From Circinella minor (taxonomy: Eukaryota > Mucoromycota > Mucoromycetes > Mucorales > Lichtheimiaceae): a stretch of 23,830 nt of DNA. Each line of letters begins with the position of its first letter. Positions within the stretch are counted from its first letter, which is position 1. This document shows positions 1-10,627 of the stretch, piece by piece. The position numbers and the translations under genes were made by a program. The stretch is from assembly GCA_016758965.1 (NCBI GenBank), contig JAEPRB010000415.1:1-23830 (forward strand), in the 5' to 3' direction. The notes beneath the pieces are model-generated. The model ran no database searches. It was not told the DNA's origin and worked only from the letters and a program-made list of their open reading frames with translations.

Positions 1-2
1 TT

Positions 3-254
3 GTTTTTGTGTCAAAGTATGTGAGCTCTACTTATACATTCTTAATAACTCGATCAAAGTGGCTGGTCGAACGTGAAGTTAAATATATAAGACTGGTTAA
101 CATTATTATTCTTAATTTTATTGTTATATTTTTACTGTCCCTTCAGATACCAACCGACAACCACAACCAGTTAACCTATTTCATCGTTCTAATCATTTCA
201 GTGTGGTCGATTTTATCCCATCCAGAACACGCCATGCGGAATGACACACTGTAA
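3..254 (+). CDS. possible 3' end of a spliced gene of unknown function
   Basis: An open frame enters from the left edge and ends in TAA at 252-254. A plausible intron lies at 78-146 (donor GTTAAA, long pyrimidine-rich run, acceptor TTCAG). It is 69 nt long and free of stops, so the frame is the same whether or not it is removed. The upstream part reads SKYVSSTYTF and LITRSKWLVERE, and the downstream part PTDNHNQLTYF followed by a hydrophobic run. A second frame across 150-230 is also open, so the choice of frame is uncertain. I recognise no family. It could be the last two exons of a gene lying to the left, or a chance open frame. Confidence 0.3.
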   Translation, partial: VFVSKYVSSTYTFLITRSKWLVEREVKYIRLVNIIILNFIVIFLLSLQIPTDNHNQLTYFIVLIISVWSILSHPEHAMRNDTL

Positions 255-1393
255 GACCTGGATGAAATTTCCTTGTTCTCGCTGCTGATCATAAAACTAC
301 ACCATGGAGATATCTTCACAGAAAACATCTTACTCGAAAAGATATTAAATTTTTTGACGCAATTGGCACAAGTGTCATTTAGGAATTTATAAACTACAAG
401 ATAGATACAAATATAATAGAAGAAATAGCATAGAAATGTTTAAAAATAAAGGGATAAACGAATGGCTTACTGTATATGTCAAAATTGTGAAAGAGAATCA
501 AAAACATTAACGGCCAGGACTCTTGTAATAATTATCAATATCTCTATAAAAAAACAATGTCTCTATAAAATTGACAAGATTTTAAGCATAGTACGTAGTT
601 CATTTTTATATTAATTATCATGAAATTATTTTCGCTGACCACAACAAATATTATGATTTGAAAAAAAAAATGCTTTGACATATTGTATAGAAAAGTGCAT
701 CAGGTATACGATCAAGCTCTCAAACACGATTGTACACCTCTTTTGCTACTGCGGGATTTAAAAAGTACACCTTTTTGATTGTACACCTTTTTTTTCGTGT
801 TCCTAAGGAGAAGCAGAGAATCGCTGCGGTTTTTTTTTTTTTTTTTCGAAAAGATGACCACTCCCTTTGTATTTTTTTTCCTCAAGATTCCCCAATATTT
901 TTATTTTTTCTCTTTACTATCCCTTTTCATCTCTCATCCTGTGTGTCCTCTTAAAACAAAAAGAGGGGGTTCTTAACTGGCAAACTATTTTTACTTCCCA
1001 TAACAATAAATCACCGTATCTCCAGTCACAACATTATTTCTCATTACATACACTTTCTAAAACTATATATACTGAAGTGATCCCATCGATGATCATGCGG
1101 GCTGTTTGACAATATCATATACTGCTCCAGCTCTGCAGTCAATGTGATGGCGTTGAAGGTCTTAAGAAGGCCCTGGTTTGGCTGACGGCGCCTTTGCGTT
1201 TTGTCGATGTACAAGCAAGAGTATATTGTTAAAGAAGGTATGTTTTCTTGCTGGGTTTTTTTACGTGATGCGATTGAACTTTGTGTTTTTTTTAATAATC
1301 TAGTTATTTAACAATAGTATTTGTTGCTATGGTACGTGAGATCGTATCTTGTTTTTTTTTTGTTAGACGAGCAATCTATCAAGAAGTAGTTGT
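255..1393. other. intergenic, no gene recognised
   Basis: Mostly AT-rich sequence with no supported gene. From 731 to 800 an octamer GTACACCT, each time followed by a T run, occurs three times. From 820 to 960 the + strand is a pyrimidine tract with a run of about 17 T. A GC-richer island at about 1110-1240 has an acceptor-like CTCTGCAG at its left and a donor-like GAAGGTATGT at its right. One frame there reads CDGVEGLKKALVWLTAP but meets a TAA before the donor, so I do not call an exon. GGTCTTAAGAAGGCC inside it can fold as a small hairpin. Confidence 0.5.
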
Positions 1394-1399
1394 AAAATT

Positions 1400-1515
1400 G
1401 TAAGAGATGGACTGCTGAGATGTGGCTGTTTGCATCTTAAGCCAGTGCGGCAGCTACACTAGGGACATACGAGACGCTTGAGGGTTGGCACTGGACTCGG
1501 TTCTCTTACAGACAC
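1400..1515 (+). ncRNA. candidate structured RNA
   Basis: This GC-richer island in AT-rich DNA has nested complementary arms. GTAAGAGA (1400-1407) pairs with TCTCTTAC (1502-1509), CCAGTGC (1442-1448) pairs with GCACTGG (1488-1494), and AGATG (1418-1422) pairs with CATCT (1433-1437). The outer helix is followed after two bases by ACA (1512-1514), the arrangement seen at the 3' end of box H/ACA RNAs, although the hairpin is longer than usual and I do not see a clear second hairpin. No long open frame covers it. The nested pairing is directly visible; an RNA identity is inference, and it matches no spliceosomal or tRNA gene that I recognise. Confidence 0.35.
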
Positions 1516-3660
1516 ATGGGCTGAATTCTTATCTTTTGGTATATTCGAGTTAAAGATGATCGAGTAGATCTATTAAAAGATACAAAATATGTACCCGCTG
1601 ATTTTCGGGAAGAGTCTGTCGACTAAAGATTCATATATAGAACTTCAATTGCATATATTATAGCGTATTGAAATAATAAAAGAGTTTTAAACGAATTTAA
1701 TTCATTCGTGTATATGAGGATAATGATACGATATTGCATAAAATTAAATGGAGAGAGTATGCAAGCCAAAAGTTTATAAGTGGAGGAAGGCTTTTTCTGT
1801 TTTTTGTTTCTTGTACTGTAGTGGTATCAATTTGATCATTGTTAGTATTATTAACAATAATATGTATGCTTCTCATTATGTGAGTAAATTTAGTTATACA
1901 GTGAAGCGTTCAATGTGTGATTGAAGTGCTTCGTATAAATGTATAAAATAACGAAGAAATAATATACTATGTGATTGTATTTAAGTTATAAATTGTATAA
2001 AATGGGTTGTGGGAGTCCTTATATTCAGGAATATTACGTCTGAATCCACAAAAGAGAAATCTTATTATGAGTTTAAGAGGCTTTTGTTCAAAGAAAACCA
2101 TTGTCAGGTCAATTATTTAATTGTTAGAAGACTAAAAGATTTAAAGGTAAAAAATAGAACTGAAGAAAAGATTTTATTTGAATTAATTTAGGGGTATTTA
2201 TACTATTTGCAATGACAGAAAAGTGTCATTGCTTCGTCGTGAAAACGTCGCAGCTTCGACATAAATGTGTCGCAGCATGCATCAATAATATCACGTAGTT
2301 TGGCATTTTGTGATACTTTAATGGTGATATAAATAATAATACTAATAATAATAAAGGATAAAGATAATAATGGAGATGAGAATTGTGTTGGTATAAAAAT
2401 GTTTATAATTTTTATACGTTACCGCAGAATGAATTCCCGTTCATTTGACTGTAAAAGGCTTGCGCGCGTGTGAGAATATCCCCCGTTCTATATGTTATAA
2501 GCGTATTTTGATGCGAATAATCTAAGTTTAGCATATTTTTTTTTCGTCGTTGTGAACCATAAGAGTTATTGATGGTCAGAAAGCTATGCCTTGGAATAAT
2601 ACTAGGACTGATAATGCTATTAATGCACGTCTACTGGTTGATTTTATTCTTGGTGGTTCCTATTTATTACTTTTGTGAATCTAAAATTATTACGCATATA
2701 TACGTAACTGATACGGATTTATTCAAAAGCTAGGTGAACAATCAAAGCGAGCAGTATACTAGTTACAAGTTACTACAGCTCTCTGTCATACGGTACAATG
2801 GAATGTAGCAAACGACCTTTTTGTTATATTTTGTAGTCTGTTTTGTTGAATTATACAATCAAGCATGATATCCATATTAGAAAAAGTTGAAGCTAGATGA
2901 TGATCGTATGGTGAATCGTGATATAAAGATAATCAACATTTTTACTTGAATAAAGGTAATGAACCTTGATAACTACTGTGATATTTGGTTATTTTAATAA
3001 GAGCAGGAAATAAAAACAGACAAGGTATAATATGAAATCCTTTGAGGCTTTGTTATATATCTTTAATAAGAATTTAAAATTAGAATAAAGTTATTTCTTT
3101 AAAATAATATTTACAACCCGTATTTATATGAATTATATTCTATGAGTTATGGGGCTTGGTTAATTGAATGATGTAAGGGATTGATATTAAAGTTGGGTAC
3201 TTGAGATTAGTCATTAATATTGAGAAGGTTACTATAGCTACTGTTCTGAAGTATATTGGGCTTAGCCACGATACTCTCTTTTATTCTTTAATTTAAGTTG
3301 ACAAGGCGTAGGGCATCGTTATGCGATTTTACCTAGTTTCCTTTTTAGAATTGAGTTCTGTTCCCGTCTGTATTTTAAATACGATTCCTTATTTCATCTG
3401 GGGTAAAGGGATAATGTTCTTATAATACAACAACTACTACTGTATTGAAAATAAGGATCTTATCGTATAAAAGAGTAAAGAAGATATATAAAAAATGTGA
3501 ACGAGCTAGAACGATAGGAAGTTGACTTTTTTAAACTTTTTTTTTAAAGCTCGAAGTTTCATTGTCAAGAGCAACTCATTGTTGCGGTTAGAAAAAAAAA
3601 TATTTTTTTTTTCCTGCCAACGGTGTTATTTATAAAGAAAACTTGGCTAAAAGAAATCAC
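1516..3660. other. intergenic, no gene recognised
   Basis: AT-rich sequence with no supported gene. An open frame at 2009-2191 is overlapped by a second frame open for nearly as long, and neither resembles a known family. Short homopolymers and TACGTA palindromes are scattered through it. The only ordered structure I see is the hairpin at 2209-2232 and the GTCGCAGC repeats just after it. Confidence 0.5.
2209..2232. repeat. perfect 9-bp hairpin
   Basis: GCAATGACA (2209-2217) and TGTCATTGC (2224-2232) are exact inverted copies around a six-base loop GAAAAG. Just downstream GTCGCAGC occurs twice (2248-2255 and 2269-2276) with TCGACA between them, so the whole 2209-2280 segment can fold further. 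The function is unknown. Confidence 0.55.
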
Positions 3661-3900
3661 TTTCATTTGAATCAGAAAAAGCTTGTTACCTCATAAGCAG
3701 GGTTAGAGGTAACAAACCCAAATCATTTTTGTCGGCATTTGAAAAAGCTTGTTACCTCGTAAGCAGGGCTGGAGGTAACAAATTTTTACGTCGGAATTTG
3801 AAACAAAATTGTTACCTCGTAAGCAGGGATAGAGGTAACAAATCCATTCGAATCAGAAATAGTTTGTTACCTCATAAGCACGGTTCGAGGTAACGCATCT
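3661..3900. repeat. array of four near-identical inverted-repeat units
   Basis: The palindromic unit TTGTTACCTC, a 13-base loop, then GAGGTAACAA, occurs four times in the same orientation: 3683-3715, 3749-3781, 3809-3841 and 3864-3896. The last copy has a damaged right-hand end, GAGGTAACGC. The loops are also conserved, close to RTAAGCAGGG followed by four variable bases. Spacing between copies falls from 66 to 60 to 55 bp. The spacers are related as well: units 1 and 4 are preceded by GAATCAGAAA, units 2 and 3 by GTCGG and ATTTGAAA. This is a degenerate tandem array of a roughly 60-bp unit built around a 10-bp stem. It could be a binding-site cluster, an expressed structured RNA or a tandem relic of a small inverted-repeat element. 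Confidence 0.85.
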
Positions 3901-4077
3901 ACCTCAGAATAGGGGATGTAATTTGAAGGGTTAATAGCATGATGAATTAAATGGGTTAACAGGATCATTCTTTATTCATCAAAAAAGATGTATCAATCAA
4001 TCAAGGAAACGAATTCGTTATTTATTATTTGTTTAAAACTCTATACGTAACAAAAAGTAATGTTTTCCAAAGGAGTA

Positions 4078-4778
4078 CACCACGGCTAAAAAATGCATGG
4101 AATTGCTTAATTCTCTATGAATATGAATTATGGGTTATGAAATATCATGCTTCTCTATGAATATGCATGAAAAAAGACAATCATTCATTTTCATGGAAAT
4201 AAATCCATGAATCTCTATTACAAAACTTAATGAATCTGAGTGACAATGTATGACTCTGAGTGATATATGAATCTGCATAAAATTGAACAAATATCTATGA
4301 AAAGATATCTATGATTATGAATGAAAATGCATGCTTTGTAAATATGAGTGATAATCTATGAAATTGCATACTTATACTTCGTGAAACCATAATCGTTTGA
4401 CGAGAAGTAGTATTCCCACGCACTTCTTTTACTACTTTTCTCATTATCTCATATAGTTAATGACCCACAAAAATAAAATTTTATTATTCAAAGTGCCTAT
4501 CATAATATAATAGAACTAGTTTCAACCATGTTATAGCTACAGTATAATGTATATGTTCATAAAGTAAAATATATATTATTCGAAAACTAGGTGCTGAAAA
4601 TCCACGAATCTGCATGAATCTGTATATAAATAGGTAATGGATATGACTGAATATCTATGATTCTGCATAGATCTATGAATCTCCATGAAGTGACACGTTT
4701 CATAGAGATTCATGGCATTAATGATCATACAGATCCATGGAAGTCCATTCATTTTTATTACTCATTTTAGCCGTGGTG
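4078..4778. mobile_element. non-autonomous element with terminal inverted repeats
   Basis: The left end reads CACCACGGCTAAAA (4078-4091) and the right end is its reverse complement TTTTAGCCGTGGTG (4765-4778). GTA directly flanks both outer ends (4075-4077 and 4779-4781), compatible with a 3-bp target duplication. The 701-bp interior has no supported coding sequence. It is filled with degenerate repeats around ATGAATCTCTATGAATATG and close variants, densest at 4115-4380 and 4600-4740. The layout fits a MITE-like DNA element. The CACCA end and 3-bp duplication are only loosely reminiscent of the CACTA class, so the superfamily is not established. Confidence 0.6.
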
Positions 4779-5133
4779 GTAATATATTTAATATAACTGT
4801 ATGGATAGATGGATTTATTTTCACCTTCTCACGCTGTTTTTTACTGTACGTAACCATATTAAACTTATTACTACGTATTAGTATATATGTTATTATTGTT
4901 CATACCCTACTAATGAACCTTCATGTTCCTTGATCTAATATTTACTCACACTGTCTTTATTTCTCTATTATTTTGAATGAGTCGGATTGCAACCCCTAAA
5001 CAAAACTGGATGTGATATTAATATAACTAATCAAAAGAGGTGCCGAAAAGTATAATTCTAGCTCAAACGTAGCTTGAAAGAAGTCGTAAAATATCTCAAA
5101 ACCTGTTCCGGAATCTGTATAATAAATTGTTTA
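4779..5133. other. intergenic, no gene recognised
   Basis: AT-rich sequence with no repeat or coding signal that I can support. A 73-codon open frame starting inside the preceding element ends at 4933 and is probably chance. Confidence 0.5.
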
Positions 5134-5301
5134 GAAAAAAAGCGGTTGTTCGTTTCCGAATGGAAAAATCATCAAGAAATTTATTGATAAACAAATGTGG
5201 AGACCTGATGGAGGAACTATCACTGAGAAAAATAAAATAAGACTTAGTCTAATAGGAAACATGCTGAAGTCTCGTTACCTCCGAATAGGGTATGAGACAA
5301 G
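5134..5301 (+). pseudogene. coding-like remnant, unknown family
   Basis: After an acceptor-like ATTGTTTAG a frame runs from 5134 to a TAA at 5299-5301. It reads in part SFPNGKIIKKFIDKQMW and then RPDGGTITEKNKIRLSL, ending KSRYLRIGYETR. The mixed residue composition is more protein-like than the surrounding random frames. A donor-like GTATGA at 5342 and a strong pyrimidine tract with CAG at 5420 suggest that a spliced exon could follow (about 5421-5499, starting FDYKMSSTQDN), but the stop at 5299 precedes that donor. I do not recognise the family. It may be a relic of a transposon or a dead gene. Confidence 0.3.
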
Positions 5302-8300
5302 ATAAAACGCATAAAGCTAAAACGGGATAGGCTAAAGAGCGGGTATGATTAATATGTTTTATATTACCATGTATATATGCTAATTCTATCTCATTATATC
5401 TTTTTTGTCCTTTTTTTTCAGTTTGACTACAAAATGAGCTCGACCCAAGACAACATCTCAGTCATTTTCATAGTTACAATCGACCATATCCGGACATAAA
5501 ACATTATACGGTTGAGCAAATAATCAACACTACATTTAAACTCTTTTTTTTTCTTTCCTTTTGCTGAAAGCAACCATAACCTTCGTCATTTTTTTTTTTG
5601 GGTGTTTTGACAAAAATCATGTTTTGAATTATATTTAAAGTGGAATATTAATAGCGAGATAATGAAAATATAGCGTAAATCAACATATTCCACAATTCGA
5701 TTACGAGAAAAAAAGGGAGAGTATATTAATTTTTACCTTCCAATGTGAGTAATAAAATGTATTTTGTCATTAGTGTCTGTGATGATACACTACATTTTAT
5801 TTGATGTTATGTTAAGTATACAAAAAGTAACTATTTTTATCTGCCCTATTGTTATTTGTTATACAACAGAAAAGTATTGTTTAATAACATTATTTATTAT
5901 ATATGCTAATTACTGCCAATAACAATGTCTTTTTGTTGTTGTTATTCGTGAATATCCTCTCCATTCGTTTACGTTTTTATTTTTATGCATAATAATGCAA
6001 TTACACAAAAAAACATACTTGGCATTTTTTTTATTTTATTTTATTCACACCATCATTGATTTGGTCAGCATGTATTTAGAAATAGTTATATCATTTAACA
6101 ACAAAATTGAGTGATACTATGCTAAAAGTAGTTTGTAATTTTAGTACCCTGTCGTCTTGAAAAGCAAATATACAATTATTAAAATATAATGCAGTTGGCG
6201 TAAACCAATTATAATTAATTACAGTCTTGAAACATAGACCTACCCATATTTGCAAAATTATGAGTCAGTTAATCAGATAAACAACCACTGTTCATATTAT
6301 TTATTGTATTTTTACGCATAAATCACGTTTACAAGAAGCTTTAATATAATGTTATTAAAAGAAAAATTCTAAGTATATGGTACTGTGCATCAAGTCCAAT
6401 CAATAAAAGGACAGTTCAGAAATTAATTTTGTGTAAGAAACAGCAGTAAGAATCTGCATGTACAAAGAGCCTTTTTTTCTTTTATCGCGATTGCATGTTT
6501 AAACCTAAAACTGAAGGTGAACGCCCAAACTAGAAAGACGACTCAAAAAGTCTTACATATGCATTAAACAAGTTTTCCAAAAAAAAAAAAAGCACATATA
6601 TAGCACCATTTAATATATATACAAGATCATGATGATTTATGACCACATCTTCCATACGTAAAATACATATATGGTGCACACATTTTAGAACCTAAATGGT
6701 TTTTTTTTGCTTACGTAATTTGAAATGGTTATAAATAAATGTAAACACGATCAAAACATAAAAATAAATCATTGAAATGAAAGATACGTACGTACAGCTG
6801 TTTAAAAATAAAACTAACGGATTAATTTTTGTGATCTTAACTGAAAATATTTTTCTATGAACTTCTAAAAATTGGGATGTAGCTTACCATTTTCACTGGA
6901 GAGGTCCTACGGTCAAGTCCAAATTGAAACATGGAGGATGGACATCATATGTTGGTACTATATTTCTTAGAAAAAAATTGGCATAGATAATTTTTTTTTA
7001 CCTCAGTGGTTGGTCCATTAGTATATTCTTATCCCAAAAGAGATCCCCCTCGCCTTATTCGACTATCCTGCCAATAAAAGTTGAGCATAATAGTGGATGT
7101 TAAAATAAGAAGAAGTTAAAACATCATTTACTAAGAAAATTTAGGTTCTGAAGTGTATGCATAATAATTTACTTATTTACGACGTATTATAGATACATGA
7201 AGCATGTTGTCAAAGCATTATAAAAGATAAAATCTTTTTCCGGGGATAGGTATTAGTACATATTCTTGCATGAATATTATGCATTGTAAAAAAAAACTTA
7301 CTAGGTGTATATCACGTTTGGAAATACTAGTAAATGTCTATAGATCTTAGACTACAGCTGTTAAGAAGAACAAAATTATACGTAGCTCTTAGAGGTATTA
7401 ATGATTTTACAGTGAAACCCCCCTTGATTTCAAATTCGTTTAACATTCACACTCTTCTCATAAATTTCACCAACATTCACATAGGGGATGAAAAAATTGA
7501 ATTATTAATGTTGCATTTTTATTTATTTCATTTTCAATGTAAGCAGAGAGGTTGAAATTTTAACAGCAACAATATGTGTATTTATGAAATTACGTATATG
7601 ATAGATGGGTTTTATCGTATTAGTATTCTATGAGAATAAGTGTCTTCAAATGAGGGGTTTTTTTTATTCAAAAAGAGTATTTGTCTGCCAAACAACTTAA
7701 ATTTGGCAGTTCCACGCGTAAAGCAGGGCGTATGTAATTCAGAAATTTAATTTTCTAAAATCCTTTTTTCATTTCCCATGGAACCAATAGTACTTTAATT
7801 TGTACATGCTTCCCGAATTAACTTTTATCAGCCATTCGATAATTAACATTTGTTTTGTTAGTCAGCGTCATTTGAATAGAAAAGAGTAGGAAAGAAGATA
7901 AAATGTTAAATCACACTGGCAAAGAGAAGATGTAATAACAGTGTATATTTGTATTTTTCCTAAATAATGTTTGACTTTTTTTGAGATTATAAAAACTACA
8001 TTGATACCTATGAACAAGTTACAGTATATTAAAAGTTTTTACGATATAGTACATAATGTATATCTTTTGTGGTTTATTATATGATTAGCAGGAATGTTAA
8101 AATGTATATGTTTTCGTGTGTAATATTGAAGTATAATTCGAATGAAAAGAATGATACGTATACACTCTTATGCAAGGTACGTATAAGTATGTATTTCACA
8201 GGTGATGTACAACATAGTTACGATTTTATTCAGCAGTATAGAAGTAAATCGACAAAGAATCATTAGCTATATAATAATATGGTTTATAATAGGTCTTATT

Positions 8301-8545
8301 ATCAGAAGAAAATGAAAAACAAGACTGACGTGGTCATGTAATCATATGCAATCATGAAAAAAATGTATACTGTATTTAGTTTTTATATGCTGTGAACTTA
8401 CATATGATTGATAGCGTCATATTATATATATATATATATATATATATACTTACGTTTTCTTCCCATTTTTTTTTATTATTATTTCCTCCATCTCATATAC
8501 GTATATTTCCAGAATTTACTACGATTTTTACTATTACCTTAAATC
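5302..8545. other. long intergenic stretch, no gene recognised
   Basis: About 3.2 kb of AT-rich sequence with many T and A runs and TACGTA palindromes, and no supported gene. Open frames at 7334-7555 and 8069-8266 lack any recognisable motif. Noted structures are an 8-bp perfect hairpin at 7685-7709 (CTGCCAAA and TTTGGCAG), a motif GTAAAGCAGGGCG just after it that resembles the loop of the 3661-3900 hairpins, and an (AT)n microsatellite at about 8423-8448. The last 100 bp include the promoter of the dioxygenase gene. Confidence 0.5.
8423..8448. repeat. (AT)n microsatellite
   Basis: An uninterrupted run of alternating T and A about 26 bp long, roughly 100 bp upstream of the start codon of the dioxygenase gene. 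Confidence 0.9.
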
Positions 8546-10627
8546 ATGTTGAGCAATAATACAACCAAAGCACCCACTTTTCCAATCATTGATTTTTATG
8601 ATTTGGAAAATAGATTCGAAATAATTGCTGAACAAGTATTAGAAGCATGTAAAAATGTTGGATTTTTCGGTATCGTTAATCATTCTGGTCCCACTTCAGC
8701 TCAATTTGATCAAGTATATGAAATGGTAAATAAATAAATAAAATAATATTTACTTATCAATTAGATAATTATGGTATAAACAAGTAGTATCTTTTTCTCA
8801 ATATAGTATAACTGGGGTTTTTATTTGAATTATAAAATAAACATTTTTTTTATAGGGCAAACAATTTTTTGAACAACCCATTGAAAAAAAGGTACCTTAT
8901 GGTAGGACTGAAATGAAAAGTCGTGGTGGATATTTTAGTCTTACACCTCATAAGTGCGTATTACATGCTTTTTCTTTTCTTTTCTTCTTACTATGTATAC
9001 ATATTAGGATAACTGGGGGAAATGAATGTGAGAATAATAATACGTATTAATAATAATAACATAGATTGAATGGCAAGGAAATTATTTACAATTCCAATAA
9101 GTCAGAGTAAGTAAAAAAAATATATATTCTCCCTGTTTGTAGTTGTGTGACAACGAAACTGTAATATCCAACCAATAAGAATCCACCATTATTTACATAA
9201 TGCCAAGTTATAAGAGATTCTTATATAAAGTGAAATAACAAGACATTCTTATAAATGCCAAGCTATCGTATTAATTACTAAGAAATATAATTATTAGAAA
9301 TATATAAATACCATCAGTTTTTATTCGAAATAAATTATTATCTATTATATTATTATTATATCTTATTTTCTGTATTATTACTATATTCTATATCCCGACT
9401 CATATCTCACAGAAACAAAAACTCGGGGTGTCGATCTAAAAAACCATTATCTTACTATTTAATATCATCTCTACTATGAAACTTTAAATATATATAGAGC
9501 CTTTGACGTGTTACCTTTATTTGAAAATCAGAATTTACCAAATTCATTCATGCGTAACAAACAAGAGCTTGGTCAATTTTTTAAGGTAAAGCAAACAAAT
9601 AAGTAGATATTATGACATTGGAATGATCTTCAAATGCAACAGAAAAATAAAACATGCATATTCATGCAAGATACAGTTTCTGTTCCCTTTACTAATAATT
9701 TGACACATGATGATTATTAGGGTATTGAAATAACGGTAACAACAATTCTTGATATGATCTCTTTTGAATTGAAAGTGATTTATTATTCTGACATATTATT
9801 CCTTATTTTAAAAGATGAATTATTATTTATAATTTTTTTAATTTACAAATGTATAAATATATATATACAGCTTCCTCCAAATCCAATTACTGGAGCATAT
9901 GATTATTTGAGTTCACGACATTGTCAAAATGATCCTTTGAATACAAGTTTTCTACATGTTCAACATTATCCAAGTAGTGGCTATAATAGTTATAAGATGA
10001 TGGAGGAGAAGAAGAAGAAGAAGAAAAAAAGACCTTTTATTAATAATAATAAACAAAAAGAAAACGATATAATTCATACTACCCATATTGATAATACAAT
10101 CTTAACGTTACTCTCACAAAAAGATATTAAAGGCTTACAAGTTGAAATTGACGCAACTGGGTGGATATACCTCTTATTCAAGATTGTATTCTCGGTTAGT
10201 AGTAGTAGTAGTAGTAACAGTATTTATTTTACATGTAAAGAAAAAGTTTTAATTAACATGTTCTCCCCCCCCCCAATTAATTATATCATATAATATAGTA
10301 AACGTTGGTAGTACTTTTGAATGGTGGACAAAAGGATATCTGAAACCTGCACTTCATCGTGTTATTGCTGCTCCTGAAATGGCTACACAAGATCGATATT
10401 CAATTGGTTATTTTCTTAATCCGTCACCAAATACAAAACTTTCCAATCTTCCAAGTCCTTTAATTCCTTCTCAGATACCTCGTCACTTTATCAATATGCC
10501 AAAGGATAAAGATTTGACATTGGATGAATATATAACCGAACGAAACAAAAGACATCCTTTTATAAAATTGCAAAACTCTAATATTCGATGTAGGTATTAC
10601 TGGAATTATTTCCTTCATCTTTTTTAA
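8546..10627 (+). CDS. 2-oxoglutarate/Fe(II)-dependent dioxygenase (isopenicillin N synthase-like), frame broken once
   Basis: Probable exons are 8546-8725, 8856-8953, 9065-9106, 9498-9585, 9721-9774, 9871-10194 and 10299-10627, all with GT donors and AG acceptors. The N-terminal half matches the DIOX_N domain (FPIIDFYDL, then NVGFFGIVNHSG). The C-terminal half has the catalytic core: HID as the Fe-binding HxD (His about 226, Asp about 228), TLLSQKDIKGLQVE, VNVGSTFEWW, the second iron His in LHRVI (about 281) and the 2-oxoglutarate-binding RYS (about 294-296). A lysine-rich insert (about 197-208) lies just before HxD. Exon phases agree everywhere except near 10164-10169, where GGATATACC must lose two bases to join WI with PLIQDCILVNVG. 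With that removed the protein is 370 residues, normal for the family. So this is either a recent pseudogene, an assembly error or an allele. The substrate cannot be inferred. Confidence 0.85.
9155..9416. mobile_element. solo LTR with 5-bp target duplication, inside an intron
   Basis: A 252-bp segment (9160-9411) starts TGTAATATCC and ends CATATCTCACA, giving the canonical TG...CA ends and a short TGT/ACA inverted repeat. It is flanked by the direct repeat GAAAC at 9155-9159 and 9412-9416, as expected for a retroviral-type integrase. A TATA-like TTATATAAAG near 9221-9230 fits an LTR promoter. It lies wholly within the third intron of the dioxygenase gene (9107-9497), making that intron much longer than its neighbours. 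A diverged second copy in reverse orientation is at 18214-18404. No internal retrotransposon coding region is present, so this is a solo LTR left by recombination. Confidence 0.8.

Noticed and set aside
730..1109. Three overlapping open frames on the + strand
   Set aside because: They arise from a pyrimidine tract (F, S and L only), shift between all frames and show no motif.
3661..3900. CRISPR-like array
   Set aside because: The repeats are palindromic with conserved loops, the spacers resemble each other, only four units exist, and the genome is eukaryotic.
6884..6935. tRNA-like stretch with a B-box-like GGTCAAGTCC
   Set aside because: No acceptor stem or anticodon arm can be formed and the A box is poor.
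9754..10293. A 179-codon open frame taken as a separate gene
   Set aside because: It reads through an intron at each end. Only 9871-10194 is exon of the dioxygenase.
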